DNA of 64,000 nt from Devosia pacifica (GCF_014652635.1 NZ_BMZE01000001.1:487293-551292), one strand, 5' to 3'; counted from the stretch's first letter, positions 1-8,219 are shown. A program made the numbers and translations. The notes: generated by a model from the sequence alone, not told the origin.

Positions 1-109
1 TGTGGAGCACGAGGGCGTTTGGCAGCTGCGACCGCAACGCATGCAAACGCAACAGATTCGGTCGAAGTCCGAGCGGGCTAGGATCGCTGATCAACTGGCA
101 GCAGACTAA
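1..109 (+). CDS. 3' end of an unidentified gene (partial)
   Basis: The first bases read openly from the window edge to a TAA at 107-109, giving about 35 charged residues that end in IADQLAAD. A second frame also stays open, to a TAA ending at 183, so the frame is uncertain; the first has a more protein-like arginine/glutamine-rich helix. The start lies outside the window and no family can be recognised. Confidence 0.25.
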   Translation, partial: VEHEGVWQLRPQRMQTQQIRSKSERARIADQLAAD

Positions 110-226
110 GGTTGAAAAGCGGCCTGACCCCTTCACAGCGCCGTCGGCGGAGCTGTATCGACGGCGGACCAACGGACGGTAAGAAGCAATAGGCAACGCA
201 TTGCGGCACAATCGCAGGAGGTAACC

Positions 227-583
227 ATGCTACGCATAGGTTCAATCGTTTGGGGAGTCGACGATGTCCCACGGGCCATCGCATTCTGGTGTGAGGCCCT
301 CGACTACCGGCCACTGCGGGAGCCAGATGTTGACTGGGCTATTCTAGTGCCTTGCAATGGTGCCGGCGTGCAGATTGCCATAGATCAGGCTGATGTCAGA
401 GCTTCCAGGGAGCGCCCGCGCCACCATCTCGATCTTTATGCCAAGAACCAACAGGCCGAGGTCGAAAGACTGATCGCACTTGGGGCGACGCGTGTGGAGA
501 GAGATTATCCGGAAGACGCTGACTACGTTGTTTTGGCGGATCCCGATGGAAATCGGTTCTGTGTAATTCAGAAGCAAGTATAG
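227..583 (+). CDS. VOC-family (glyoxalase/bleomycin-resistance fold) protein
   Basis: This 118-residue protein has the single-module vicinal-oxygen-chelate pattern. It begins with a strand and helix (IGSIVWGVDDVPRAIAFWCE), has a mid-protein HHLDLYAKN metal-ligand-like strand, and ends with the VLADPDGNRFCVIQ strand typical of the glyoxalase/bleomycin-resistance superfamily. The start is set by a strong ribosome site (AGGAGG) 5 bases upstream of the ATG. Members bind a metal or a small ligand and include isomerases, dioxygenases and drug-sequestering proteins; the substrate cannot be told here. It lies in host DNA outside the prophage and has no operon partner in view. Confidence 0.85.
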   Translation: MLRIGSIVWGVDDVPRAIAFWCEALDYRPLREPDVDWAILVPCNGAGVQIAIDQADVRASRERPRHHLDLYAKNQQAEVERLIALGATRVERDYPEDADYVVLADPDGNRFCVIQKQV

Positions 584-893
584 GCACATCCGTCGCGGAT
601 CGATCGGACCGGAATAGCTTGGTCCGGCTCCGTGTCAAGCCTTCCGACGGCTCTTCTGCCCTGTGCCTAGTGCAGCGCTGTTTTCAGCCCCCTACCCACG
701 CTCTGCGCGATATCTACTCGTTGCGCGCTGACAAACGGATGGCGGTGGAATTTGAATGGCGGCACGCGGGCAGTGAGCCAGCTCCAACCCTTGCCGAGAA
801 TTAATCCCTAGGACAGATCGTCGTTAGATCGCAAGCAATAGCCTGATGCTGCGGTCGCTTGAGGCCGCGATCACTAAGCTCAGGACAAAATCA
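584..893. other. intergenic stretch with a weak hairpin
   Basis: No convincing gene is seen in these 310 bases. A 6-bp stem, CGGACC/GGTCCG at 605-626 with a 10-base loop, lies just after the VOC gene and could stop its transcription, although no T-run follows. The rest should hold the promoter of the interrupted dioxygenase gene, but no confident -35/-10 pair stands out. Confidence 0.4.
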
Positions 894-1241
894 ATGTCGC
901 ACGCACAAAAGCATGACCACGATCTCGGTTTTACACACGACCTTCACAAGATGATTGGACGCAGGCGGTTGCTATCGATCATGGGGGGACTAGGGCTGGC
1001 TTCTGGCTTGGGGCTGCCAGCGATGGCGCTCGATTTCGTGGCGTTGCCATGGGAAACCGCTGGTCCATATCGCGCTCGCCCTCGCGCTTGCACGTGTCAT
1101 TGGCTTCTCTCGCCTCATCGGCATCGGCCATCACGTCACGCGCCAAATTGTCAGCCTCGACACCCTCGGCGCCGAACTTTAGCGTCTCGGTCACGAACTG
1201 GGCCGACTTGCGGTCGAACCATTTTGCAGAGCCAGACTTGA
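894..1241 (+). pseudogene. intradiol ring-cleavage dioxygenase, 5' fragment cut at prophage junction
   Basis: From the ATG at 894 the product starts with a histidine/aspartate-rich leader, then GRRRLLSIMGGLGLASG, a twin-arginine-like hydrophobic signal, then the PWETAGPY motif seen just after the signal in secreted protocatechuate/catechol-type intradiol dioxygenases. The family match stops at that tyrosine (codon 1068-1070). The rest of the frame, to a stop near 1241, is antisense to the phage late control gene and is not dioxygenase-like. A full enzyme needs about 200 or more residues with two Tyr and two His iron ligands, all missing. The 3' part is not elsewhere in the window. Confidence 0.75.
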
Positions 1242-1863
1242 ACGCCCGCCGTGGCGCACGAGGGGTGATGTCCCAACTGATGACATTCTGCCCGACGATG
1301 CCGAGGACAGCACCGACAGACTCAGCGCCACGTTTCGCCAGCACCGCTCGATCGCCTCGGATCTTGAAGGTGCCGCCGAGCTTCTTCGCCATGCGGTTGC
1401 CGAGCGCCAGAAAGCTCTCACCTTCGGCTGACCAGTAGTCGCGAACGATCCCTGCAAAGTCCGGATCGATGTTGATCGTCATGCCGGCATGCCCGGCTGC
1501 GCGACTGAGGAACGCCTCGAGGCTGGCATCATCCATGTGAAAGCCCTGCGGCTCCTTCACCTTGCCGGTCGAGTCGAACCCCTTGGCACGGATTTTCAAC
1601 ACCCTGCCGGCACTGCGCGAGCCGCTCGATTGCGGCTGCTCGATAAAGCCCTCGAACACCTTGCCGCCTTCGAGAAAAACCATCAGCCGATCGCCCTTGT
1701 TGGGCAGGCGCACCTGGCCATCGGTGTCGTCGATCGTCAGGCTGCAGGTGTCAGACGAGGTGCCGTCGCGGTCCTCGATCTCTATGTCGATCAGCACTGG
1801 GCGCCAAGCCGAAGTGAGGTCACGGCCATTGATCAGCACGCGCCACGAAACGGTCCACGCCAT
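979..1863 (-). pseudogene. D: phage late control protein D (tail hub gpD), C-terminally truncated
   Basis: The N-terminal ~265 residues match the P2 gpD / Mu-tail-hub family: an OB-like start (RVLINGRDLTSAWRPVLIDIEIED), the IDDTDGQVRLPNKGDRLMVFL segment, and the GAESVGAVLGI and ISWDITPRAPRR regions. gpD forms the baseplate hub around which the spike gpV and the tail tube assemble. Homology ends at KREGERD (about 1069-1071). The remaining ~30 residues are antisense to the interrupted dioxygenase gene, so the usual C-terminal domain is gone. It is the last gene of the leftward tail operon and overlaps gpX by a TGATG junction. The prophage probably cannot make a functional hub. Confidence 0.85.
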
Positions 1864-2090
1864 CACGCGTCTCCGAACAGCGAAAGAACCTTGCGCGAGC
1901 GCTGCGCGGTCTCGAGCGGCGGCTCAGGCAGCGTCACGACGGTGCCGAGTGGAAGCACGGGGCCGAGTGCAGCAAGGCCGGGGTTGAGAGTGAGCGCAGC
2001 CGCAATCAGCGCGCGCCCTGCCCCGCCGAACCGGCGCCACAACAACAGGTCGAGCGTCATGCGCTCGCGGGTGATCGTCACGGTTTCCAT
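1863..2090 (-). CDS. X: phage tail protein X (LysM-like)
   Basis: The product is a 75-residue protein of the P2 gpX family, a small LysM-like domain that acts in tail completion near gpU and the hub. The TLDLLLWRRFG start and the GPVLPLGTVVTLPEPP turn are the family signature: a 'not one but several residues deep' groove followed by a PxGTxVxLP motif. The start ATG overlaps the gpU stop (TGATG). Its position between gpU and gpD is the standard P2-type order. Confidence 0.85.
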   Translation of the reverse strand: METVTITRERMTLDLLLWRRFGGAGRALIAAALTLNPGLAALGPVLPLGTVVTLPEPPLETAQRSRKVLSLFGDA

Positions 2091-2536
2091 CAAAGCGCCT
2101 CGAACAAACTGAGAAGCATGCCGACGATGCCGCCGGCGGGCGTTGCCACATTGCCGGCATCCGGCTCCACCTTCACCAGGGCCAGTTGATACTTGACCAC
2201 GAAACCCATGCCGTCGCGCAGCAGCTCTTCGTGCCCTTCGCTGACGCTCTCGATTGCGAACCAGCCGAACATCTTGCCGTCGCCGCGCATCACCGGCAGC
2301 GCCGTACCTTGCCGGCTCAACGCATGTGCCATCTCGAGTTCGGTCATCCCGCCGATCTTTGTCGGCAGCAGCTGGCCGGAAATCGAGATCTTCTCGTCTG
2401 CCTCGCCCATGAACTCACGGCCAGGCAACGCATTCATCAGCGGCTTGACAGCGAGATCTGCACCGCCAGCACGGCTCAACGAATCCGCAGAGAAGGGCCG
2501 GGTGTCGAGCGCGATCGGCCCGATCTGGTAAAGCAT
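2090..2536 (-). CDS. U: phage tail protein gpU (tail terminator type)
   Basis: This 148-residue product matches the P2 gpU family (MLYQIGPIALDTRPFSADS start; GQLLPTKIGG and LPVMRGDGKMFGWFAIESV motifs). gpU acts at the proximal end of contractile tails in assembly and completion. The gene is followed immediately by X and D. In a standard P2 order the tape measure precedes U directly, but here a plus-strand cargo gene with its own 260-bp leader lies between them. Confidence 0.88.
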   Translation of the reverse strand: MLYQIGPIALDTRPFSADSLSRAGGADLAVKPLMNALPGREFMGEADEKISISGQLLPTKIGGMTELEMAHALSRQGTALPVMRGDGKMFGWFAIESVSEGHEELLRDGMGFVVKYQLALVKVEPDAGNVATPAGGIVGMLLSLFEAL

Positions 2537-2797
2537 CGGATTCCTCCGCTCGATTGCTATGAGTTGGGGTTCAGCGCTTCGCTATCTGGCGGCTGATTAG
2601 CCGGGGGAAGCGAACTGGCGAGTCTTCGCAAACCAGCCGATGAGCAGACTCGCTAACTTTAGACTCTTAGCCTTGCGTAGACCCTGCCACTAGATTAGTG
2701 CCGAGTTACACTGCCCCTTAAGTGATCACATAATAGCGACAGCTAGAATATATTAACCGTTCGCGGGCAAGGTCTTAGGGTAATTTGGGAGGCTCTG

Positions 2798-3991
2798 ATG
2801 CGTGACCTCGCACGCTCTATCGACAAATACGACCTAGATAGCAGTTCGGGGAACGACCTCGTACAGAGAGCTCTTTCAACGATACGCAAACATCTCAACA
2901 TGGAAGTCGCTTATCTTTCGAGAATAGAAGGCGACAAAACTGTCTTTCAGCGCGTCGACGCACCGGGACTAGAGGCGGTCATCCAGCCGGGGCAAAGCAT
3001 GCCGCTGGATGCGGTATATTGCGGTCATATCCTCGAAGGGCGTTTGCCTCAGTTGATGCCGGACACCGCAGATTTTCCTTCTGCGCGCGAAATGCCGATT
3101 ACGCAGCAGGTGCCGATTGGCTCGCATGTCAGCATTCCAATCCGCCGCCCAAACGGAGAACCATATGGCATGTTCTGCTGCTTGAGCCGCAAAGCCAATG
3201 GCAGTCTCAACGATCGTGACCTCGACACTATGCGGATGTTTGCCGATCTTGCCGCCGAGGTGGTGATTGCCGAGGAAGAGCGAGACCATGTCCACAACAC
3301 TGCTCGCGAGCGCATCGCGGCACTTCTGGCGAGGGGTAGCTTCTATCCGGTCTTTCAGCCAATAATCGAGCTGGATACAGGCAGGCCGGTTTTTTTCGAA
3401 GCGCTGACTCGCTTCGATGCAGAGCCCATGCGCACTCCGGACCAGTGGTTTAAAGAGGCCGAGGCGGTCGGCATGGGCATTGCGCTTGAGGCGGAGACGA
3501 TGCGGTCGGCGCTAAATGGCCTTGAAACACTTCCCATGACTGCGCGCCTATCTCTCAACGTATCTCCAGCCGCGCTGCATGACCCTGAGATCGTTGAGCT
3601 GCTCGCCAACAACCGTCTTGAACGTGTCATGGTTGAGGTTACTGAGCATGCAATTGTCGAAGACTATCTCACTCTAATAGAGGCGCTTTCGAAATTGCGT
3701 GCCCGTGGTGCGTACATAGCCGTCGATGACGCCGGAGCGGGCTACTCGAGCTTTCAGCATATCGTCAACTTGCAGCCTGAGATCATAAAGCTCGACATGA
3801 ATCTCACGCGCGATATTGACAGCGATACGTCACGGCGCAGCCTCGCGAGCGCGATGGTATTCTTTGCCAACGAGACGGGCGCTCGCATCGTTGCAGAGGG
3901 GGTCGAGACAGAGGCAGAGGCGGCTACGTTGAAGACCTTAGGCATCGATTTGGCACAAGGCTACCTGTTTAGCCGCCCGCTCAAGAGGTGA
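2798..3991 (+). CDS. GAF-EAL cyclic-di-GMP phosphodiesterase, prophage cargo
   Basis: This is a 397-residue soluble two-domain protein. Residues ~15-160 form a GAF sensor domain (LGxxV-type core, GSHVSIPIRRPNGEPYGMFCC, LNDRDLDTMRMFADLAAEVV). Residues ~175-397 form an EAL domain with the signature FFEALTRFD, the VEVTEHAIVEDY strand, AVDDAGAGYSSF, IIKLDMNL, AEGVETEAEA and QGYLFSRPL, so the metal-binding acidic residues and the catalytic glutamate of active c-di-GMP phosphodiesterases are present. No GGDEF or transmembrane part is seen. It is transcribed against the tail operon and sits between gpU and the tape measure with an AT-rich promoter-like leader (2700-2790) and a GGGAGG ribosome site. 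It probably lowers host c-di-GMP from the prophage during lysogeny. Confidence 0.92.
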   Translation: MRDLARSIDKYDLDSSSGNDLVQRALSTIRKHLNMEVAYLSRIEGDKTVFQRVDAPGLEAVIQPGQSMPLDAVYCGHILEGRLPQLMPDTADFPSAREMPITQQVPIGSHVSIPIRRPNGEPYGMFCCLSRKANGSLNDRDLDTMRMFADLAAEVVIAEEERDHVHNTARERIAALLARGSFYPVFQPIIELDTGRPVFFEALTRFDAEPMRTPDQWFKEAEAVGMGIALEAETMRSALNGLETLPMTARLSLNVSPAALHDPEIVELLANNRLERVMVEVTEHAIVEDYLTLIEALSKLRARGAYIAVDDAGAGYSSFQHIVNLQPEIIKLDMNLTRDIDSDTSRRSLASAMVFFANETGARIVAEGVETEAEAATLKTLGIDLAQGYLFSRPLKR

Positions 3992-4051
3992 AACCAAGAC
4001 CCCAGTCGGGTTGACCGGCATGGATGGTTCAGGTTCTCAAACAGGCCCGTT

Positions 4052-6385
4052 CTACCCCCTGTACTCGATATCGGCATGTATACCGTCGAACGCCTGCCCA
4101 ACTCTGTCGTTGAGCTGACGGATCACCTCATCGACGATCGCTGTTGGGTTCTGAACGCCGTTGATCACAATGTCCCCGAACTGGATCGGCCCGAGCCCAC
4201 CCATCATTCGTGATGTCTGGTCAGCAGTGTGGACGAAGCCGGAGCGGTTCGGCGTGACCAGTTCGGGGCCGTGCTCGCCAACGAGATAGGTCTTGCCACC
4301 GAGGATCGGCCCGCCGGCAGCGCGGGTGCCATCAACACCTGCGCCATCCGGCAGGGAAAGGAAGTGCTCAGGGCTGTCAGGATTGGTTCCCGCTGGCGTT
4401 GCACCGCCAACTACACCGGCATCGCCGCCCATTCCGAGCAGTTTGGCCCCCTCGCCCATGAGCCATGTCAGCCATTCGGGGGGCTGTGGCCATTCAATGT
4501 TTATGCCGAACGTCGCGACCGATCCGATGATATCCATCAGCCATTGAATGACCTGAGGGATGGCAATCTGAGTGAACCCAATCGCCAAAGAGATGCCAGT
4601 CGCCGCCATATCCTTGATCCACTGGATGGCCTCAGGCAGCGTCAGACTGCCGAGCGCATTGGCCAGCTCGCCAGCCTTGGCCGCAGCACTACCAACCGCC
4701 GACATGATTGACTGGATGCCCTCGACCACGGTGCGAATGGCATTGCCTACAGTGCCGCCAAGGGTTTCGCCCCAGCTTCGCCATTCGCCCTCGCTGGCAT
4801 CGACCGGACCGACAAGTGCCTCAACCCACCCAAGCAGCTCGGAACCCGCGTCGACCACCGGCTGCAGCACCGGCATGATCGGCTCGATCGCCGCCATAAA
4901 GGCGGAGCCGAACCCTTCAAAGAAGGCGGTCAGACCCTTCCAGTTGTTGTAGATCCACATCCCGGCAAGCGCGATGCCGACAAGAATCGCCCCGATGCCA
5001 GTGCCGATCACCGCAAAGCGCAGCGCCACCATGGCGCCCTTCACGAGATTGATCGGGTTTAGTAGGCTCAGCATTGATGCCGCGCCACGGGTCGCAAACA
5101 GCGCGATATCGATCAGCCCGCCTTTGAGGAACAGAAAGCCCCAGCGCGCCGCAACGGAAGCAACGCGGACCGCAACCAGAGAACCTACCAAGGCAATGAT
5201 CGCCTGCACGATCGCCGGGTTCTGTGCGGCAAAATCGGCAATCGCGATCAGCACCGGCCCTATCGCATCAGCGAATGCATTGAGCGCCGGCAGCAGCGCG
5301 TTGCCAATCGCAATTGAGATTGCATGTGCTTTGTTCGCCAGCAGCTGCATGTTGTTGGCAGTGGTCGCGGCGCGGGCTGCGTATTCTTCCTCGGTAGAGC
5401 CGAGATAGGCCGTCTTATCCGCGACAGATTCGAGAGCGTTGTCGTAAAGCTCAACTTGCGTCACCAGAGGCTGCAGCGCTCGCGCCTCGTCACCGAAGAT
5501 CTCTGAGAGCGTGTTGGCGCGCAGATGCTCAGGCAGCCCGTTGATCCTGACGATGACATCGCGGAGGGTGCCGACGGCATCCTCGTTGAACTGGCGCGCC
5601 ACCTCCGTGACATCAAGCCCCAGTCGCTGAAATGCCTCTGCCTGCCGATCTGTCGCGGACGATCCTCGAGAAAGAGCCCTGCCGACATTACGGAACGAAG
5701 TTGCTGCAACTTCCGCCTCCGCGCCCGCCGCAATCATTGCCGAGCCAATCGCCGCAGTCTGTTCGGACGTGAAGCCGAAGAATTCACCGGCTGACGCGAC
5801 CCGCTTCATATACTCGATGAGATCAGGCGCAGCCGATGCCGAGTTGTTCGACAAATGGTTGATCGCATCCGCAAGCGCACCGGTCTCCGAAACCGTCAGG
5901 TTGAGCTGCGTCTTGATCTTGGCAAGCGCCTCGCCGACCTGATCGCCCGACATGTCGAACGCCACGCCGACCTTGCTGGCCATCTCGGCGAACGCCAGCA
6001 GCTCGTCGCCAGCCATCCCAGCCTGACCAGCGGCAGCGACGATCGCGGCGATATCATTCGCCGCCATCGGCAGGCGCATCGACATCGCAACAATGTCGTC
6101 ACTCATTGCCTTAAAGGCTTCTGGCGTTTCGAAGTCCACCACCTTGCGGATATCCGCCATGGCGCTTTCGAACTCGATTGCCGCTTTGACTGGCGCGGCA
6201 ACAGCGCGGGCCATGGCATAGGCAGCCGCTGCCGCATCGACCATGCGTCCACGCATGGCATCCATCTCGGCACGGTTGGCACGCTGAGCGGATTGCAGGT
6301 TGTGCACCGTTCCTGCGATTGAACGCGCAGGTGCCGTCACCTCATCGATCAGGCTGACGATGAGCTGAGAGGTAAGGGTTGCCAT
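4052..6385 (-). CDS. phage tail tape measure protein
   Basis: This 777-residue protein fits a tape measure protein of the TP901/P2-T type. It has an N-terminal helical part with QSAQRANRAEMDAMRGR, a conserved AIEFESAMADIRKVVDF segment, long alanine-rich helices, a hydrophobic middle region (residues ~370-480) and a glycine-rich C-terminus containing LVGEHGPELVTP, a recurrent motif near tape measure C-termini. It sets tail length and is threaded through the tube. It lies downstream of the E/E' chaperone pair, as expected, but two plus-strand cargo genes separate it from E'. Confidence 0.93.
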   Translation of the reverse strand: MATLTSQLIVSLIDEVTAPARSIAGTVHNLQSAQRANRAEMDAMRGRMVDAAAAAYAMARAVAAPVKAAIEFESAMADIRKVVDFETPEAFKAMSDDIVAMSMRLPMAANDIAAIVAAAGQAGMAGDELLAFAEMASKVGVAFDMSGDQVGEALAKIKTQLNLTVSETGALADAINHLSNNSASAAPDLIEYMKRVASAGEFFGFTSEQTAAIGSAMIAAGAEAEVAATSFRNVGRALSRGSSATDRQAEAFQRLGLDVTEVARQFNEDAVGTLRDVIVRINGLPEHLRANTLSEIFGDEARALQPLVTQVELYDNALESVADKTAYLGSTEEEYAARAATTANNMQLLANKAHAISIAIGNALLPALNAFADAIGPVLIAIADFAAQNPAIVQAIIALVGSLVAVRVASVAARWGFLFLKGGLIDIALFATRGAASMLSLLNPINLVKGAMVALRFAVIGTGIGAILVGIALAGMWIYNNWKGLTAFFEGFGSAFMAAIEPIMPVLQPVVDAGSELLGWVEALVGPVDASEGEWRSWGETLGGTVGNAIRTVVEGIQSIMSAVGSAAAKAGELANALGSLTLPEAIQWIKDMAATGISLAIGFTQIAIPQVIQWLMDIIGSVATFGINIEWPQPPEWLTWLMGEGAKLLGMGGDAGVVGGATPAGTNPDSPEHFLSLPDGAGVDGTRAAGGPILGGKTYLVGEHGPELVTPNRSGFVHTADQTSRMMGGLGPIQFGDIVINGVQNPTAIVDEVIRQLNDRVGQAFDGIHADIEYRG

Positions 6386-6443
6386 GAATGGACTTTCTTC
6401 TGCGCGTCAGCGTAATCTGCGGGACAAACAGGAGGGTGGTCGA

Positions 6444-6761
6444 ATGCGGGCTATTATTACTGGTCTACTCATGGCAGTCGCACTGCCGGCAGTCGGTCAG
6501 GACTTCGGCAGCATGAATACAGCCGTGGAACTCGGCACGGTTCTGGGCTCAGAAGAAGCCTGCGGTTTGTCCTATGACCAGGAGGCGATCACCGCATTTA
6601 TCGAGGCCGAAGTTGCGGCAGACGACATGAGCTTTGCCTCGACACTTCAAACCATGGTCATGGGCCAAGAGATGCAGATCAACGAACTTTCTGCCTCGGC
6701 CAAGACGGCGCACTGCGCACAGATTACTCGTGTCGCGCGGTCCTACGGTTTCATCGAATAG
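6444..6761 (+). CDS. small secreted protein, unknown function (cargo)
   Basis: The likely start is the ATG at 6444, behind a CAGGAGGG ribosome site; an in-frame upstream ATG at 6384 overlaps the tape measure start and is less likely. The 105-residue product begins with a signal peptide (MRAIITGLLMAVALPAVGQ) and then has two cysteines (EEACGLSYD and TAHCAQI) that could form a disulphide in the periplasm. It resembles small periplasmic proteins common in rhizobia, but no function is known. It is followed by a membrane protein gene 12 bp later, suggesting a two-gene cargo unit. Confidence 0.7.
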   Translation: MRAIITGLLMAVALPAVGQDFGSMNTAVELGTVLGSEEACGLSYDQEAITAFIEAEVAADDMSFASTLQTMVMGQEMQINELSASAKTAHCAQITRVARSYGFIE

Positions 6762-6773
6762 GAAACCGTAGAG

Positions 6774-7115
6774 ATGGACAATCGCGCCGTCAGCTTCAAA
6801 GCCGAATTCGGGATCATCGACACCATCGGCGTAGCGGTGATTTGGATATTGCTCACCATCGTCACCTTGGGCTTAGCCCTTGCCGTTTTCCCCTACTACT
6901 TCAACAAAGACGTGTTGAATAAGACCAAGGTTCTTGACGCCAACGGTCACGTCATCGGCAGGCTAAATTGCCGCTTCAGCCTCGTGTCTTCAGTTGGCCA
7001 CGTGATCATCTGGATTTTGCTGATCATCTTCACACTCGGCATTGCTGCGTTCTTCTATGCCTACCGTGTTCTGCGCGTCGTAATGAACGAAACCGAAATA
7101 GAATATTTCTCTTGA
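6774..7115 (+). CDS. small membrane protein, DUF6693-like (cargo)
   Basis: The 113-residue product has two tandem, internally similar halves. Each has a soluble lead followed by a strongly hydrophobic VIWILLxIxTLG segment (residues ~19-45 and ~78-103), so the protein is probably a duplicated two-helix membrane module. The pattern is reminiscent of DUF6693/DUF898-like inner-membrane proteins; that family name is a tentative assignment from memory. It is encoded 12 bp after the secreted protein and ends just before a convergent hairpin. Confidence 0.65.
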   Translation: MDNRAVSFKAEFGIIDTIGVAVIWILLTIVTLGLALAVFPYYFNKDVLNKTKVLDANGHVIGRLNCRFSLVSSVGHVIIWILLIIFTLGIAAFFYAYRVLRVVMNETEIEYFS

Positions 7116-7120
7116 GGGGG

Positions 7121-7156
7121 GGGGCGGGGCGCTAACGCCTCTTCCCGCCCCGTCCC
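7121..7156. terminator. GC-rich hairpin between convergent cargo and tail genes
   Basis: GGGCGGGGCG at 7122-7131 can pair with CGCCCCGTCCC at 7146-7156 with one bulged T. It starts right after the cargo membrane-protein stop (7115) and overlaps the E' 3' end on the other strand. A T-rich CCCTTGTTCT follows on the plus strand. It probably separates plus-strand cargo transcription from the tail operon. Confidence 0.5.
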
Positions 7157-7589
7157 TTGTTCTCCCGCGATAGCTGCCCGCTGAGCGCACGCGAGTAGTC
7201 GATCAGCTTGTCGATGTCCCAATCCTCGACCGCATCAACTGGCGAGTTGCCGTGTCGGGCCATGGCGAGGATCACGTCTCGCCAGGCGACGGGCTCTTCT
7301 CCATCGCGACTTCCAGTGCCGCCGCCGCGCGCTTTCCCATCAGGGGCGCCACCTTCGCACCGACTTCAGAGATGTCTTCCATGTCGAGCTCGAGGATTAC
7401 CTCGACAGGCACATCGGCGAGCGCGGCAAACATCTTGTAGCCCGCCATCACTTCGTTGGTCTCGCCTTCACCAACGAGAGTGTCGCGCGCCTTCATGCGG
7501 CGGAAGGTGAGCTCGGTGTAGGTCACCCCATCATAAGTGACGGGTTCGGACAGCGGCACGGTGGCCGACGTTGGTCGGGTCTCGGTCAT
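7132..7589 (-). CDS. E': tail assembly chaperone E-E' fusion (programmed -1 frameshift product)
   Basis: If translation slips -1 at the heptamer G GGA AAG (7332-7338), it continues past the gpE stop at 7272 into a second frame. That frame reads GKARGGGTGS..., then EEPVAWRDVILAMARHG, VDAVEDWDIDKLIDYSRAL, and ends at a TAG (7132-7134). The extension has the W-D-I/V-L and aromatic spacing of gpE' tails that bind the tape measure protein. In P2 and lambda the frameshifted chaperone coats the tape measure while the short form is in excess. The slippery sequence is identical to that of the lambda G-GT pair. Confidence 0.8.
7272..7589 (-). CDS. E: phage tail assembly protein gpE
   Basis: The short tail assembly chaperone has 105 residues. 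It contains the LSEPVTYDGVTYTELTFRR start typical of the P2 gpE / Mu gp41 family, followed by an acidic helix region (EVILELDMEDISEVG). It is encoded between the tail tube gene and the tape measure, its standard place. The C-terminal 20-odd codons overlap the E' frame. It acts in the cytoplasm with E-E' on the tape measure before tube polymerisation. Confidence 0.85.
   Translation of the reverse strand: MTETRPTSATVPLSEPVTYDGVTYTELTFRRMKARDTLVGEGETNEVMAGYKMFAALADVPVEVILELDMEDISEVGAKVAPLMGKRAAAALEVAMEKSPSPGET
7332..7338 (-). promoter_or_regulatory. ribosomal slippery heptamer GGGAAAG
   Basis: On the minus strand the gpE codons ATG GGA AAG contain G GGA AAG in the correct phase for simultaneous -1 slippage of the P- and A-site tRNAs. 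The -1 frame is open from here through E' with no stop. The site is 60 bases before the gpE stop. Confidence 0.8.
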
Positions 7590-7635
7590 ATCGGGTCTCG
7601 GTTTTTCAGAATGTCAGTGAGGGGCTGAGAGGCGG

Positions 7636-8154
7636 CTACGCGCCCAGCGCCCGGCGTTCATCGGCGAAGAGATCGACGCCGGCAACGCGGACGACCCGCT
7701 CCCAAAAATCCCAGTAGAACAGTTCTTCGTCGCCGAGCGTCAGCTCGTAGTGCGTCACCTCGGTGAAGCTGTGATTGCAGCCCTGGAACTCCGCCGGATC
7801 GCTCTCGTCGGGCTCCCACATGGTGATTGCACCTTCGATGATGCCGCGACCGCCGATCGAGACAGAGCCGCCGGAGCGCTTCTCACGGTAGGCGCCGGCA
7901 AAGGTCCAGCGTTCCGCTTGCCCCATGCCGCGAAAGATGTCGCGGTCGATGCCCTTGGCCGAAAACTTCGGCTCCGGCGCCTGAATACGTGGAATGGCGA
8001 AGTTCACGGCACCCACGCCGCCACCCGGGTTGTGCTCGGCATTGGCGAACTGGATGGATGGCAGGGTAAGCGACGAAATGGTCGCGGCGCGGGACGACCC
8101 GGTCTCGGTAGCACGGCGCAAATCGACGGCCGTCAGCAGGTAAAGCGGCTGCAT
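7636..8154 (-). CDS. FII: major tail tube protein (P2 FII type)
   Basis: The 172-residue product belongs to the P2 FII tail-tube family. It begins MQPLYLLTAVDLRR, has the LPSIQFANAEHNPGGGVGAVNFAIPRI stretch, and a central VSIGGRGIIEGAITMWEPDE strand pair. Hexamers stack to form the inner tube of the contractile tail. It directly follows the sheath gene. Confidence 0.92.
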   Translation of the reverse strand: MQPLYLLTAVDLRRATETGSSRAATISSLTLPSIQFANAEHNPGGGVGAVNFAIPRIQAPEPKFSAKGIDRDIFRGMGQAERWTFAGAYREKRSGGSVSIGGRGIIEGAITMWEPDESDPAEFQGCNHSFTEVTHYELTLGDEELFYWDFWERVVRVAGVDLFADERRALGA

Positions 8155-8219
8155 GGTGGTTCCTCAGATGGGATAGCAACAGGAATGGACGGCGAAGCGC
8201 AGCAGCGCCGTCAGAAGGG

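Noticed and set aside
846..893. Longer N-terminus of the dioxygenase fragment from an ATG at 846
   Set aside because: The ATG at 894 has an AGGA site and begins the family-typical HDHDLGF leader; the upstream extension looks non-coding.
1..1100. Search for a left copy of the tRNA-Gly 3' end (attL)
   Set aside because: No stretch resembling the T-arm/acceptor sequence was seen; only a chance TGTGGAGCAC at the very start.
5896..6322. Long open frames on the plus strand opposite the tape measure and other tail genes
   Set aside because: Compositional shadows of GC-rich coding on the other strand; no family signals or ribosome sites.
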